NCBI GenBank assembly: GCA_020726505.1
Contig: JAHLEZ010000023.1
Span: 124,001-188,000 of the forward strand
Source: Leptodontidium sp. MPI-SDFR-AT-0119
Lineage: Eukaryota; Ascomycota; Leotiomycetes; Helotiales; Leptodontidiaceae
Direction of reading: 5' to 3'
Length of the DNA: 64,000 nucleotides
The notes beneath the pieces are model-generated. The model was not told the DNA's origin and ran no database searches. It saw only the letters and a program-made list of their open reading frames with translations. Positions within the stretch are counted from its first letter, which is position 1, and each line of letters opens with the position of its first letter. The position numbers were made by a program, and so were the translations under genes. This document shows positions 36,535-49,430 of the stretch, piece after piece.

Positions 36535-39500
36535 CAGGATGAGAGATGAGCCAGCTACCCCTCGTGGGTGGTTGGTGACCGGGTTTGGCACACCAACCAA
36601 CCACCAACTAAGAAAGCCACCTGGTGTTCCGTGGCGTTGACTGGCGTAGCGGACACTTCTGCACGACGCCGGACCTGAGCCGTGTCCAAGGAACAGATTC
36701 TTACGAATTAAAATGTGAGCCTGTGCTCCGCGATACGCACCAATAGCAGTGCAGATTCGGGGACCAGGACCAGACTGGCTCATATGGGGTTGTGCGGAGA
36801 ACGCTGTCTTTTTGCTCTTCTCATCTCATCTCGTTGCTACGGTCCGGTACGCCACTGGGTCAACGCTTGACATCGAACGTCAGATTGAACAGCGTCTAGT
36901 CTCGAAACAGCTACTTTTAAGAGCTTGTCAGGCCTGGATAGTCCCACTTTCAGTTTAGATGACAGGCAGACGGACTGTTTGTCTAAAGAAGGTTCTGGGT
37001 CTAAAGGAGAATAAGAATCAATATCAGGGGTTCTAGGCAAGGGGGCTGGCTGGCTGCACGAGAGATCGAATGGAAGGCGGAGATGTCTTGGAATCGGGAC
37101 TAGCGAGGTTGATGCGAGGCGAGGCGAGGCCAGCCAATTCGGTTGGAAGAACTCGAGTACCACTGAAGATCATGAGAAACAAATTGCCTTCTCGAACTCA
37201 AACGCGAGTCTTTCACGCCTCACTTCTCGGCTTCTATTCGATCGAGTCCTACGGTGTGTTATTGCTATGACGAGGATTTTGTTTCAAGAATGAAAACTCC
37301 CTGGTACTAACTCGAGTCTCGGGAAGTGCTGTGTTGTCCAACAACAGAGGATGCATGGCTGGCCACAACAGAGGGGTCAGGAATGCAGGAACGCCCGGAC
37401 GTACAGTAAACAGCCATTTTTACCCTGACCTTCCTTTCGGTCAGCGCAATCGCCCAATCCCTGACTGGTATCTGCATTCTGCACCTTGTTTAGGCCGGTG
37501 GCGTAGAAGGAACCCTTTCGAAGGGGCGGAAGCAGGAAGCAGTTGCCCATGACAGGTGGTCGTCAGGACTTGCGGCAAATAATACTGTAATGCAATGTTG
37601 CATCCTTTCGGACCGGGGCCTGCAAAGTGGCTGGTTAGTGCCGGTGCCAGTGCCCTGAAAGGATGGAAGGTCTGGGGTAGCGCAGGGATTCCGGGGATGA
37701 CTTCAAATTGTTTTATGGGGTAATGGCGCCAATCGACCGAGATCAAGCCCTCTATCGCCTGCACTTACGCCGCAAGCTTCGAGGGGCCGAGGTGCTTATT
37801 TTGTTTCTATCGTTCTCTGACATCTGATCATTCCTTCGGTCGTGTTGGGTTGATTGATGATGAGGAGCTTCTTGCTTCAGGTATGCGTATTTCACATGTC
37901 TGCTTGGATTGTTTATTTGTTGGTTTGGAAGGATGGTGGATGGGTGGTTGGGGTGGATGAATGGGTGGTGCTCGTCCATCCATCACACGGGAAGTCTAAT
38001 TGCCTCTAGTTTAGTTTAGTTCCAGGGACCAGACAAACACAAACACAGCTGCGCAGGAACGGTGGCTACAGTAACTATAATTGGCCATTCACGGCTCTCG
38101 AACTTCAATTGGCAGTTCATCGTCAGGTCGCACAGCAACCATGGCCAGTCGTCCTACATCCCCTAAGAACAGAACATCCACGATCCAAGCCCCTCCAATC
38201 CAATTAAAACCCCGCGAATTTACTCGCCCCCCCCCTTCCAGGGCAGCCTCAGAAAAAGACTCATGACTAAAACTAACGAAATTCATCTCCGCTGTCTCCT
38301 CCCCCTCATCAGGGAGGCCCCCGGCCTGCACCACCTCATCTCCATGCTCCATGCTCCAGTCTGCATCTCCTTTTCTCCAGTCTCCCCTCCTTTCCAAGTC
38401 CGATCTTCGCCAAGTAAGCAAACAAGACTTTTTTCCCAACCTGGCGAACCAAGAAATTAAACAACACAAAGTGGGCATGTAACTCCGCTCCCGATACCCC
38501 ATGTTCTGTTCTTTTCCCCATTATCGCCGAGACCTCCGAGCCCGATATTTCCTTTTTTTCTCGTTCATGCACCACATCTCGTTTTGAGGCCAAGCTCCGG
38601 GGAGAGAGCCCTGGAGGTCTTGGCGATGAAGCGAGCATGCGATGGCAAAAAGCTCGCAAAACGAAGAAGGCAGGTGGAAATTCCAGATGGGTGATGGCTT
38701 GCATGTCGAGAAGATAATTAATCCCGGCTTTGGACCTTCTTTGAGAACAAGGACTTGACTCGGCCCTGAACTAATGCGAATGCAAATGCAAAGGCAATGC
38801 GGTGATCCTGTTGGGATTGGGATGGAATTGGGTTGTGTGACGAGGTGGCGATGGCCTGATGTGGTGTGCATTGTACCTGGATTTAATTTTATTGAGCTGT
38901 GGCATGTGATTGAGGTAATTTCTGCGAGCCTTTTCCTTTACTTTTGGCCTTTTGTTGCTGAGGCTGTTGATGATGGAGAAGTCAAGCCAAGTCTCATTGT
39001 ACATTTTGTTGATCAATGATCAAGGAATAGCTTTACTGCACCCTTATATCCTTCGACAGTGTCGTGATACTTGAACTGGGTAGACCTTTGTTTTCTTTTA
39101 GTCATAAATCGCGTTGCTTCTCGCCAACTTCGAGGCGTTTGAGCAGGTAGCTGCTGCAACTTGGACCGACGAGCACCTCAAACTGCATCTTCATCTCACT
39201 GTACCTAATTATCCTCTGCAACCTCTAATCTCACCACTCTCCGCCAGGATCGAGGACAGCAATTATGAGTACACCCGAAAGACCTACATATTTCGAAGAA
39301 CGGGCTTACTTTACACAGTGGCACAGAACACAACCAAACGACGCCGAGTACACTGTGTGATTCCTCCGCCTACCTCCTACCTCGGACCGAAATGGTAAGG
39401 TGGTAGAACAACCAAGTCGATTCAAGCTGTATTCCCTTTGCGTCGAAGAGTCTGGATTATATGATACGGTTGGTTCTACAAGCTGTGGTTCCTGAGAAGC

Positions 39501-40469
39501 AGAGGTTGGTGATGGGACATGGGAGATGGAAGCTGGAACTCTGAAACGAATACTAAAGGAGAATAAGAAATTGGAAATGTAGGCTCCATCATGAAGCGAG
39601 AATTTTGGTTTTGGCTTTGACTTTGAAATCAAGTCAAAGGTGTGGACTGAATTTCTACCTGGTGGAAGCTATTGTATCCAAAGTCGGTCTGGCAAGGTCG
39701 ACTTTCACGTAATAAGCAAGCTGTAAGAACCTCTCATTTCTCCAAACTATTCTTTCCTGGGTTTATATCGATCTCATTCCTATTTCTCACCATGCTATCT
39801 TGTTTCAAGCACCTCTTACAAGCCTAGGTAGACGAAGGCAAAGCTGCCTCGATCTCTGGATCGGTCATGTGACCTGGATAATCTTCGTTGAGGACGGCCA
39901 TTTGAATGACGTTTCTGTCAATTGACTTTCGGCTCCCTACCTAAGAATCCCATCAAACGAATTACCCCAATCTCGAATTCCATCCTGTCGCCTCAGTCTA
40001 AGACCACTTTCATGCTCAAAAGGGGCAGATGGCTCACGTGCCCAGGCTCCCTACCCGATTCGGTACTAGCTTCAGGCACCACTGCCAAAAATAAAATGCT
40101 GCCTGCTCAACCCTTGGAACTTGAGCACGGGAACAGGCGTCAAGCACGCGTGAGTAATTCTTCAAACGACGCGAACTTCATCCCGTCTTTCTGGCGGTGA
40201 GCTGAGGCTGAGATTCCTTGGTGTTGATGAGATCAAATACTCTCTTCTCCCGTCTCTCTTTTCTTCCTTTCTCATCATCAATCCGCCATCTTCTGCGAAT
40301 ACCCTCGCAATTCCCACATCCGCAGAGTCAGAATCCGAGTCAGAATCATAATCAATACCCATCGTCCCGTCACGCGTTTTCTTTCCTCACTCCTTCTTCA
40401 ATTCTTCATAGTACTCTTCAATCGTCGGTATCAAGCAATTCCTCAAGCGTTTTCAATTCAATCGTCAAC
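36535..40469. other. 3.9-kb intergenic stretch, no gene recognised
   Basis: Between the CFEM gene and the ankyrin gene no open frame resembles a protein; frames of up to 137 aa (for example 38089-38502) lack domains and overlap antisense frames of similar quality. The last 300 bases (40170-40469) are C/T-rich and form the leader of the ankyrin gene. Confidence 0.5.
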
Positions 40470-43400
40470 ATGGTAACTCTCGCCCAATCCGCGGATCCCA
40501 TTGAGATCCCGTCTCTGCCCACGGAGTCTGTCAAGGATTTCATCCCGTATCTTGCCAGCAACACCGACACACCTATTGCAACTCTTCTCGAACCGTACAA
40601 GAAGTTCGAGGGTGAGCTTCGAAAGGTCTATGCTCAGCAGCCAGAACATGAATCGGTGAAGGATGGGAATATTAATCTGGTTCCTATCTTTGCGGGTCAT
40701 GAGCAGGAACTCAAGATTCGCGCCCGATCATTGGAAACTGAATCCGATGATGAGAAGTCCAAGTGAGTGCACTTCTCTCGGTCTTCTTACTCGTGTTTGT
40801 TTGGAGATTCGGAACTTTAGGATGCTCATCTGATACAGGTACATCATGCCCTTGAACGACGTCGATCGTAAGCCCCGCGGCTCTCCTGCTGTCGTCTCAT
40901 CTTTCAAAGACTTCCAGAAGAACTTCAATCTTTTCTCAGAATCATCCCTCGCAGATCTTGATTGGAACAATGTCGTCGCAGCTGGTTCCGCCGTCACGAC
41001 CGCTCTTCTCCCAGTACCTGAGAAGTGGGCCGGAAGCAAGCGAAGCCTGAGAGAATATTACCATGAACATCTTGCTCCCGCCAGTGACGTCGATCTCTTT
41101 CTTTACGGTCTCAACGAAGAAGAGGGTCTGGAGAAGATCAAGCAAATCGAGAGAAACATCAAGGACGGCATCCTTCACGAGACGACCACCATCCGTACGA
41201 AGAACGCCATTACCATTGCATCTCAGTACCCCACCCGCCATGTCCAGATTGTTCTTCGTCTTTACGATTCCGTCTCTCAGATCATCACAGGTTTTGATGT
41301 TGACTGTGCCTGTGCCGCATATGATGGGAAACAGGTCTATGCTGCACCCCGCGCTGTTGCCGCTTTCGTCACTCAATGCAACACCATTGACCTCACCCGT
41401 CGCTCTCCATCTTACGAGAATCGACTTTCGAAGTACAGTCACAGAGGCTTCGAAGTTCACTGGCCTCTTATGGACCGCAATCGAATCGACCCGACCATAT
41501 TCGAGCGTTCCTTTGGACGAACTCAGGGACTTGCTCGGTTGTTGATTTTGGAGAAACTCCCCAAGACTGTAGACAGAGAGGCATACATGGACCAACGTAG
41601 AGCCGAACGTGGCCGACCTGCACTCCACCGAAATTACCGCAATCAGTTCCGTATGGGTGGTAATATCAAAGATGCAGAGGAAGATGAGGTGGCTGAATGG
41701 GTCGATCAAGAAGAAGTCGCTTCTTACCATACGGTATGTTCTCCTTTTTTCTCTTCCTTCCTCGGCTCTGTTTGAACGGTCATACTCTGGTTCCTGCTCA
41801 CCATTTTTCTGCTTCTGATGTTTCATCTATCGCCGTATACAATTCAACCGTGTAGCACTAACTCCGAGATTCTCTTCAGATGACAGTTCCATATGGCCCT
41901 AAATACCAAGCCTCCAGAATCAATCGCCTGCTTTACGCCAAGGATCTTCTTTTGAACGCCGAATGGAACCAGCCCAAGGAGCGCGAGGTCTATCTCCACA
42001 GACATCCTTGCTTCTTCGGTACGGCCGAGGAAGTTCTCCAGGACTGCTGTGGTTATTGCCCGGTTCCCAAGACCGACGAAGAGATCGAGGTTGCCGAGGA
42101 GGAAAGCAAGACATATATCTCGGGTCCGCTCAAGTTCCTCATGGACGATCCAGGACGACAAGAGATTGGAAGCTTCAATCCTATCACAGATGAAGAATGG
42201 ACGACTATGGCCTACGTTGGCGACACCGCCAGACTCTGCCAAGCCATTGTCGACGGAGACTTGGAACATGTCGAAGATTGTATGTATTTGGGGAGCCTAT
42301 GCCTTCTTTTTCTGAATGTCTCAAAGAACTTTCGAGACACGATTTGTCTTCTTCTCAAATCATTATTGGCATGGCGCTTGCTAACTTTCCTCTCACCCAG
42401 GGTGCGCCCAAGAAGATGTCGATGTCAACAGACGTGACTACACAGGCCGAACACCTCTTCACCTCGCCACCATGGCTTCTACCCCTGAGATAGTCCAATG
42501 CCTCATCGATAATGGTGCAAGACTCATTGCAAGACTCGTTGACGGTCGAACAGCCTTGCATATTGCTGCTGCACGTGGTAATGTCGAGATGGTCAACGCT
42601 CTGATGCAGCAGAGCGAAGCAAATGAGGAGGAAGAGGAAAGGAAGGTCGAAGCCCACCGTGCAGCAAGAAAGGCAGCAGCCGCAGGCTCTCCACTCAAGG
42701 GTGAGGGAGACGAAGCTGACGAAGAGATGAGCGATGATGATTCAGAAGCATCGGAGATCACCCTTGGCAGCGAAGAGGGCTCTGATTCAATGACGATGGG
42801 CTCGTTTGTCAAGGTGGCCGAGGATAAACCAATGGAAGGAGTGAGTTGGCTCCTCGAACGTATCCATGCAAAGTTTGAATTTTACTAACATACAAACTTT
42901 AGGAGGATATTCCAGATGACGACTCGGAGGAGCCAGACATTTATGAGATCGATGTCATTGCCTGGGACTACGGCTTATCTCCTCTCCACCTTGCTATTCT
43001 CAATGGACACACCGAGGTCATTGAACTTCTTGTGTCAGAGTACGGTGCCGATGTCCTCCTGCCAGTAAAGTGAGTAGTCGACTTTCTTGTCTCCTCATTA
43101 TTCAATGCCTAAAAAAGGATTGCTGACTTATAAACCATGCAGGCTTGTCCAACCTGGAACCAGCAACGCCCGCGGAGCCATCATGTCGATTCTGCTTGCT
43201 TTGTCTCTTCCTAGCGAAAAGGCCAAGGAGGTTGTGAAATTGCTTCTCAAGCTCGGTGCGACATCTGCTCAAGCAGATATGAATCACTATACTGTCTTCC
43301 ACTATGTTGTCGGAGGTGGACGAACTGATATTCTTGACATTCTCCTTACCCAAGATAAGCCAAGAGCAATGAGTGTCCTCGATAATGTTGGCCAGATGTT

Positions 43401-46400
43401 TCACTGGCAGCAAGGTTATTCCCCTCTGTCGACAGCGATTGACCTGGGAAATCAAGAGATGGTGACAAAGCTTCTGGCGCTTGGTAGCAAGCCACAAATC
43501 GATTTCGACACATGGGTGAAGATACATCTTGCGCAGAATCCATATGCCAAGAATCAGAGTCCTGAGCAAACACGCACTCAGTACCAAAATTCCGTTACTC
43601 AGGTGAGGTTCTCCGATTTCGTTATCCCACTTCCTTTCTTGTTTCAGGTTCTTTTTGGGACGCTTTCAGCTATTTCGTTCTTCCTCCCTAGACGTCTTTC
43701 CCTATTTATAAATCAATCTTGTCGCTCTCTATTTTATTCAAAATTCAACGCTGACTCAAAGGTTGTCCTCCAGCCCATTATTGCAGCTGCAATCAAGGAC
43801 CTTGGCAAATCTGTCCAAGAACTTCTATCTCGTGGAGCAGATCCCAAGACGCTTGAAAAGAGTGCGTACAACGTAATTACCCATCCTCAGAACGGCAGCT
43901 ACCAAGTCGCCGAGTCTATATTGGACATTGTTCAGAGGAAATTGAAGGCTTTGCGAGAGTATGTTTCTGATATCTTTTCCCGCTCTTTTGGAATTTTTGA
44001 TGGATTTCCTCCTATTCTAAGGTGATCAAATTGGAAACTGATCTCGAATAGGTGGGCCCCTCCTCAGAGCTCCCCGAAGAAGCCCGAAACTCTTCGTGAG
44101 GAGGTTTTCTACACCACGGGCCTCAAAGGCTACTCCTACTTCACTGCCTTGCAAAATTTCAAGACCAAGAACAGAGAAAACCAGCGGGCATGGGAGACTT
44201 GGAAGAAGAATTCCGAAGCCAAAAAGGAAGATGGACTTGAAGAGAAGCAAGCTGCGATCGCAAAGATGATCTTGGAGCTCGAGGACGCCGAGAAATCATT
44301 GATCGAGGCAGGTGCCAAAACATTCATTGACATGTACCCCAACACTGCCAAGCACCAGGGAAACACACGCTACAACTTCAACTATGAGCCAGCCGAGCCA
44401 GCTCCTTACGAAACTTCCTTGGACTTCGTCGTGCCTGAACTCAACGACGCCAAAAAGGATGGATACATCCGATTGTTCGAAGCCGCTTGGGAGAATGACT
44501 TAGATACAGTCAAAGCAATGACTTTGGCTCCTTGTAAGTGTTGAGAAAGCTCATAGACTCCCCTCTCACGTCTCTCGAAATGCTGTGAACCGAAATATTT
44601 TGAAGACCTGTTTTCCTCTTTCATCCCCCCAATTGAAGCAGTTGCTGACGTACCCGTTACTCAGGGCAATGGAAGGAAGAATCTCCACTTGAATCGCCCC
44701 TCAAGATCGCCACCATGGACGGACGTGGGTTCAGTCCTTTCTCCATTGCTGCTCTTCGTGGACATTACGATCTCGCTAGAAAGATCATCGAAATCTGCAT
44801 GGCTCAGTATCACAAGGACGATGGCCTCAGTTCCCGACAAAGATGGACTATGAGAACTGACGACAGTGATGAGGAGTACGACTCTGATGATGGCTATGGC
44901 ACTGACCGAGGTTTGTTGAAGTCTTTGGATATTTGTTTTCGATACTGACTTGCTGCAGATCTTCCTATTTACGCGGAACTAGTCAGTGATAAGTTCACTG
45001 TGGATAATCTTGGAGAGGTGTCAAATATTGTCAAGAGCAATGTGCTGCCACTTGAGATGATCGAATGGGCTTGCACGCCCCAGCGATTTATCGAAAGTCC
45101 AAGACAGGCTCGACCAGATCGCAGTACCCTCCTAGAACATGCTGTTCTTTCAAATAACATGGAGTTGCTGAAGTTCATCATGGAGCTTGGAGCCGAGCAA
45201 AAAGCCCTGGCTGCGGAGGAAGAAGATGACCAGACTTCTTACACGGTCAACCAGTCAGCCTTCTTTGCAGCGATCAGAAAGGGACGAACTGCTATGCTTG
45301 CTGAAATGATCAAGGTATGTCAACGATCGCGATAGCTCTTGATATGGAGGAACTAACATGCTGTAGGCTACTGGTGTCGGTATTCCATTGAATGCACTTA
45401 TTCAGAAGAGCGGAGTTGAAATCAAGACGAAGCCGAGATATTATCAAGGTCTGACCGTTGGTGGTAAGAAGCGAGCAGATTGGGCACAGGCACCTGGTGG
45501 CGAAGTCCACGTGGTCGAAGAGAGAGTGCCACCTCTTTTGCAAGCTGCTCATATTGCCAGTATTGATTCCGTTGAATGGTTCATGAGCGATGCGCCACTT
45601 CGACGATACAAAGAATTTGCCGAAGCCAACAAGCACGACAAGCGAATCAAGACCTTGATGGGGACTGGGAAGGGATTCGAGAAGACCATTGGCAATTGGC
45701 TTGATGCGAAGAGTACGTATTTTCAACGTCACGAGTATCACACATAGCTTTCAACCCGCGAGCAGCGAGTATTGAAGGATCCGAACAGACGGCTAACCAT
45801 TTCCCAGGTGAACTGGTTCTTCATTGTGCCATCCTGTTCAACCCATCTAAAGATCAAGACAAAGGCAAATATCTCGCTCTGATCAAGCATCTCGTTTCCG
45901 TGGCTCCAGAGTCCATCGAGCAGAAATCATCGGAAGGAATGACACCTCTTCACCTTGCCGTGCTGGCCCATCAACCAGAAGTTATCTCATTCCTTCTCTC
46001 CGAGGGTGCGAATCAACGCCATCGCGACAAGGCAGGTCGAAATGTCGTTCACCACATGGTTGCTGCCAAGAACAGTTCACAAGTAAACGTGAATGCCGAG
46101 AGACTCCAACAGTTGATTGGTCTCTTTGACAAAACTGCTGTTGAAGAAATGCTCCTTGAACGCTGCACCGAGAAGCCAGGAGCGTTGACTCCGTTGGCTT
46201 ATTTCATGGCCAAGAACTCTGGGAATTACCGAAAGCCTGACCTAGTCTCTGTCCTGTCAAAGTATTCCAATGGCGAGGATCTCGCTATGATCAACGGTGA
46301 AGGAGACTTGCCGCTTCATGTTGTAAGTTCTATGCCTCCAGGAGCTTCCAAGGAGACATACGCTAACGTCACTCAGGCCATTAAGCAAGGCATGAGCCAA

Positions 46401-46868
46401 ATGACTTCCTTCTTCCTCTCCCTTAACCCAAGCCTCCTCTACCGCGAAAACGCCACCGGACGAACTCCCCTCGAAATGTCGCGAGACATCTACATCGCCT
46501 CGCAAGTCGAGAACCCATTCCCTGTCTCGAGCAACACTAACATCCACTACTACCCCGGCCAAACGGACTACAATTCCATCATCAATAAGTCTCCGACTTT
46601 CTTCGCCGTCAAGGAACCAGAACCAGAAGAAAGCAAGAAGCGCACTTGGGAGATTTGCGCTGGTGTCGATGCGGAGATCTCAGAGGCTGGTGATAAGGAG
46701 GGAATGAGAAAGAGGAGACTCGTTTCCTTGTTTGAAGCGAATGAGGTAGCAAAGCGTGTTACTAACTTGAAGCGCGGGTACGGTGGTGGTCAGATTGTTG
46801 TTAATGGTGGATTGATTGATGGAGAGGGGAAGACTGATGTTGTTTCTGAGTGGATGATGGGTTTGTGA
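40470..46868 (+). CDS. Large ankyrin-repeat protein with NTase-like N-terminal region
   Basis: Thirteen exons: 40470-40762, 40839-41733, 41880-42279, 42401-42840, 42903-43069, 43143-43602, 43762-43958, 44052-44533, 44665-44910, 44959-45314, 45367-45712, 45808-46322, 46377-46868. They total 5289 nt (1762 aa). The ATG at 40470 (CAACATGG) is chosen although the frame is open from 40218. The N-terminal 400 residues carry AAGSAV (G147-S148), SDVDLFLYG (D181, D183) and GFDVDCAC (D251, D253), a spacing reminiscent of nucleotidyltransferase-fold proteins. About nine ankyrin units are spread over the rest (for example GRTPLHLA, GRTALHIA, GLSPLHLA, GMTPLHLA), broken by acidic and coiled-coil-like inserts. 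Two introns (43603-43761 and 46323-46376) are multiples of three without in-frame stops. The cellular role is unknown. Confidence 0.85.
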
Positions 46869-47565
46869 GCTGAGTATTTGCAATTGAGGATGTTGTGTGA
46901 GAGTGTTAGAATTAAAGATTGCCACAATGTCAAGTTGCTCGGAAGGAATCTCATTCACGTCATTGGCTTTGGTGGCTTAACGTTTTCTCCTATTTGCAAC
47001 GTTCTGGTCATGTTACAGATGTGATCCTCGGAGTCTTTCATTCTTTGAACCGCACTTGTTTCATAAGTATAGCTGTTACACCCAATATGATCGAGCTAGG
47101 CTCTTGTTTGAGACCCATTTTCCCTTCCGATGATTCTGGATCGCTGGGCTTCGCTTAAGAGTCCAAGCCAAAGTCAGTCAAGAAATATTCATATGCATAA
47201 AAGTTACCTATTCCATCTCCTCGGTCAATTATCATATCCACTGCCTAGAACGAACATAAATTTACACTTATACAAGATGTTCTCGGTTCGCTTAAAAGGG
47301 GGTTCGGAAGTGGTTAGGTACAAGAAGGGGGCTAGCAAAGAGCGACAGCACAACCTACCATTCAGAACAGCAAGCATTTCAAGAATAATTATTGAGAGGG
47401 AAGTTTGCCTTTCATTCAATCTGACACAATGCAAAACAACTTCTACACTTTAGCTTTCGAGCCAATACGCTACTGTTTCCTCGGCATTCAAGAACAACAA
47501 CAACACTTTCCTTTCCCTTTCACACCCCGAATTCTTGAATCCTCCGTCCCCAATGCGTCTTCTCT
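46869..47565. other. Convergent intergenic region, no gene recognised
   Basis: Contains only the 3' regions of the ankyrin gene and the orphan gene that follows. Confidence 0.55.
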
Positions 47566-48435
47566 TCAAGCTGGTCTGGTGCGAGTATACAAATTTCCTT
47601 CCCTCCACTCCCAACCAAACTCATACGCCAACGTACTTCCATTCCACGGCCTGTAAATAGCCGGGTCAGGATCACTGAGGCTACTTCCATCCGCCATGTA
47701 ATCTCGCTTATCGATCGCCAACTGCAATCTTCTCGCCCGCTGAAGTTCGTTCTCCGGGTTCCCTTCTCTCTTCATGCGCTTCTTCAACCAGTCGTTTGGC
47801 GACGGCCGGATTTCAAAGAAGATATCGTCTCGTCTGCTGGCCGTTCTCTCGTTTTCTCGGTCGTCGCGATAGGTTGCTGCTTCTTGTCTGTCTGGAACCT
47901 CGAGTTCCCAGTCCGCTGGTGTTAACTTGGCTGGTCCCAGGTATCTGGGTTCGTGGTGAGCTGAGCCTGGTATGCGCCCGTAAAGGTCGTAACGCCACAT
48001 TGAGAGAGCATTTCTGCCCTCTAGGACCTGGGCTGGTGTTGCTCGAGGTTTGAGTCCTTGCCCCCGGCGAAGGGGGAAGGTGGTTGTTGGAGAGGGGACA
48101 GGTGCCGGGATGTACTGAGTGGGGACTGGTGGTGGAGAGAGGTTGGCGGGAGGAGGAGAGGGAGATGGAGCTGGAGCTGGAGCTGGGACTGGTGCTGCCG
48201 CCCTCGCAGCTCTCTGTCGTCTCTTTGCTGGTCGGCCTTCTTCTTGCTCTGGCTCCGGAGCACGGCGCTTTCTGGTGCGAGGTTGAGGGATTGGAGGTGG
48301 TGGAGCATCCTCTGGGAGGGATTTGAAGATGTTGGTGGTTCTGACCACAGATCGGGTTGGGTGGCGTTGGGATTGGAAGTTGATGAAGGCGGATCTTGCG
48401 GCTGATCTGGCCATGCCACGAGTTTGGGAGACCAT
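47566..48435 (-). CDS. Orphan protein with NLS and SPxxWL...RRLQ...KRD motif (paralogue A)
   Basis: An intron-free frame of 289 aa from the ATG at 48435 (context CAAGATGG); the frame is open 36 codons further upstream to 48543, but that start is weaker. I do not recognise a known family. Visible are a basic cluster resembling a bipartite nuclear localisation signal (TRKRRAPEP...PAKRRQRAARAA), a Pro/Ala-rich linker (PAPAPAPSPSPPP), and a charged C-terminal third with SPNDWLKKRMKREG and RARRLQLAIDKRD. This last segment aligns with the C-terminus of the gene at 49431-50063, which suggests a duplicated pair. A nuclear location is inferred from the basic cluster only. Confidence 0.72.
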   Translation of the reverse strand: MVSQTRGMARSAARSAFINFQSQRHPTRSVVRTTNIFKSLPEDAPPPPIPQPRTRKRRAPEPEQEEGRPAKRRQRAARAAAPVPAPAPAPSPSPPPANLSPPPVPTQYIPAPVPSPTTTFPLRRGQGLKPRATPAQVLEGRNALSMWRYDLYGRIPGSAHHEPRYLGPAKLTPADWELEVPDRQEAATYRDDRENERTASRRDDIFFEIRPSPNDWLKKRMKREGNPENELQRARRLQLAIDKRDYMADGSSLSDPDPAIYRPWNGSTLAYEFGWEWREGNLYTRTRPA

Positions 48436-49430
48436 CTTGAAGAGATTGAGGGTAGGTTTGATGTGGATGATGAGTGAATTTTGATGTGTAGGCTTTGATG
48501 TAGTGACTTCTGATGTGTGATGGAACCGGCGAAGATTCGTCAAGATGGAAGAAAGGTTGGAAAGCTTGAAAAGATTAAAAGATCAGAAGGGGAGAGGAAA
48601 GAATTTATGAGAGCCATGATTATTCGGCAAAGTAATCTTCAGTCGTTAGATATTATCTTGCCATTGTTGATGGACACACTGAAAGTTCCTAAGGTCAACT
48701 GCTATTGTGAATGGGCGACAATAGGGGGATTCTCGCTTAATTTTCAAAAAGTGGGGCTACTAAACAAGAAGACCCCAGTAAGTCCAATCCAACGGTTTGG
48801 AGGGTTAGCAAATCATTTGGCATCAATGAAACCATTGGATAATATATAAAACCGTCTAGTGACTTCACCGTTTGATTCCCACTCTCTGATACTCCTCGTA
48901 GAAGCCTAGATGGATTACTTTGTTGACTCACTGATCGCTTAGCGGACATTTTGAACAACCCGGACAGGATTCGCAACCCCGCATAAAGGTAGTCAATTGC
49001 TGTACCACAAGTAGCTTATACGATTCAAGTTTTTGCAGAAGTCAAGGAGATCTAGGATAATGATGTTCTACTGGATTCCCGCGGATTTCATTTGCCCGTT
49101 CACTTTTACACTCCCAGGCCAAATTAAGCGAGTTGGCTGCCAAGCCCTTGTCTTGAGCTTCAACAATAGGAAGCAATTCGCGAAGATGGAAAGGTCTTCA
49201 ACAATATGAGCTGGCATTCAATCAATTAACAATAGATATTAGCACTAGAACATGAAAAGCGTTAAGTCCACAACTGTAACGACCTTCCTGTCCTTCTCCT
49301 CAAACAAGTCAAATAATGTCAATCTATCCGCAACACATTCACACGCAGTTGACTTCTTCTCAGTCAAAACCCCAACTTCTAGCTTTCAAACCAAATTTTC
49401 CTTCCACTCAGTCTCTTCCACTCTGTCAAA
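48436..49430. other. Divergent intergenic region between the two orphan paralogues
   Basis: About 1 kb serves as the presumed promoter region for both orphan genes. A small frame at 49252-49443 overlaps the start of the second gene and has no recognisable product. Confidence 0.5.

Noticed and set aside
40218..40469. 84-codon N-terminal extension of the ankyrin protein
   Set aside because: The translation is Ser/Pro-rich leader-like sequence from a C/T-rich region; the ATG at 40470 has the better context and begins the acidic, protein-like sequence.
48436..48543. 36-codon N-terminal extension of orphan paralogue A
   Set aside because: The downstream ATG at 48435 has a better context and the extension lacks features, although it cannot be excluded.
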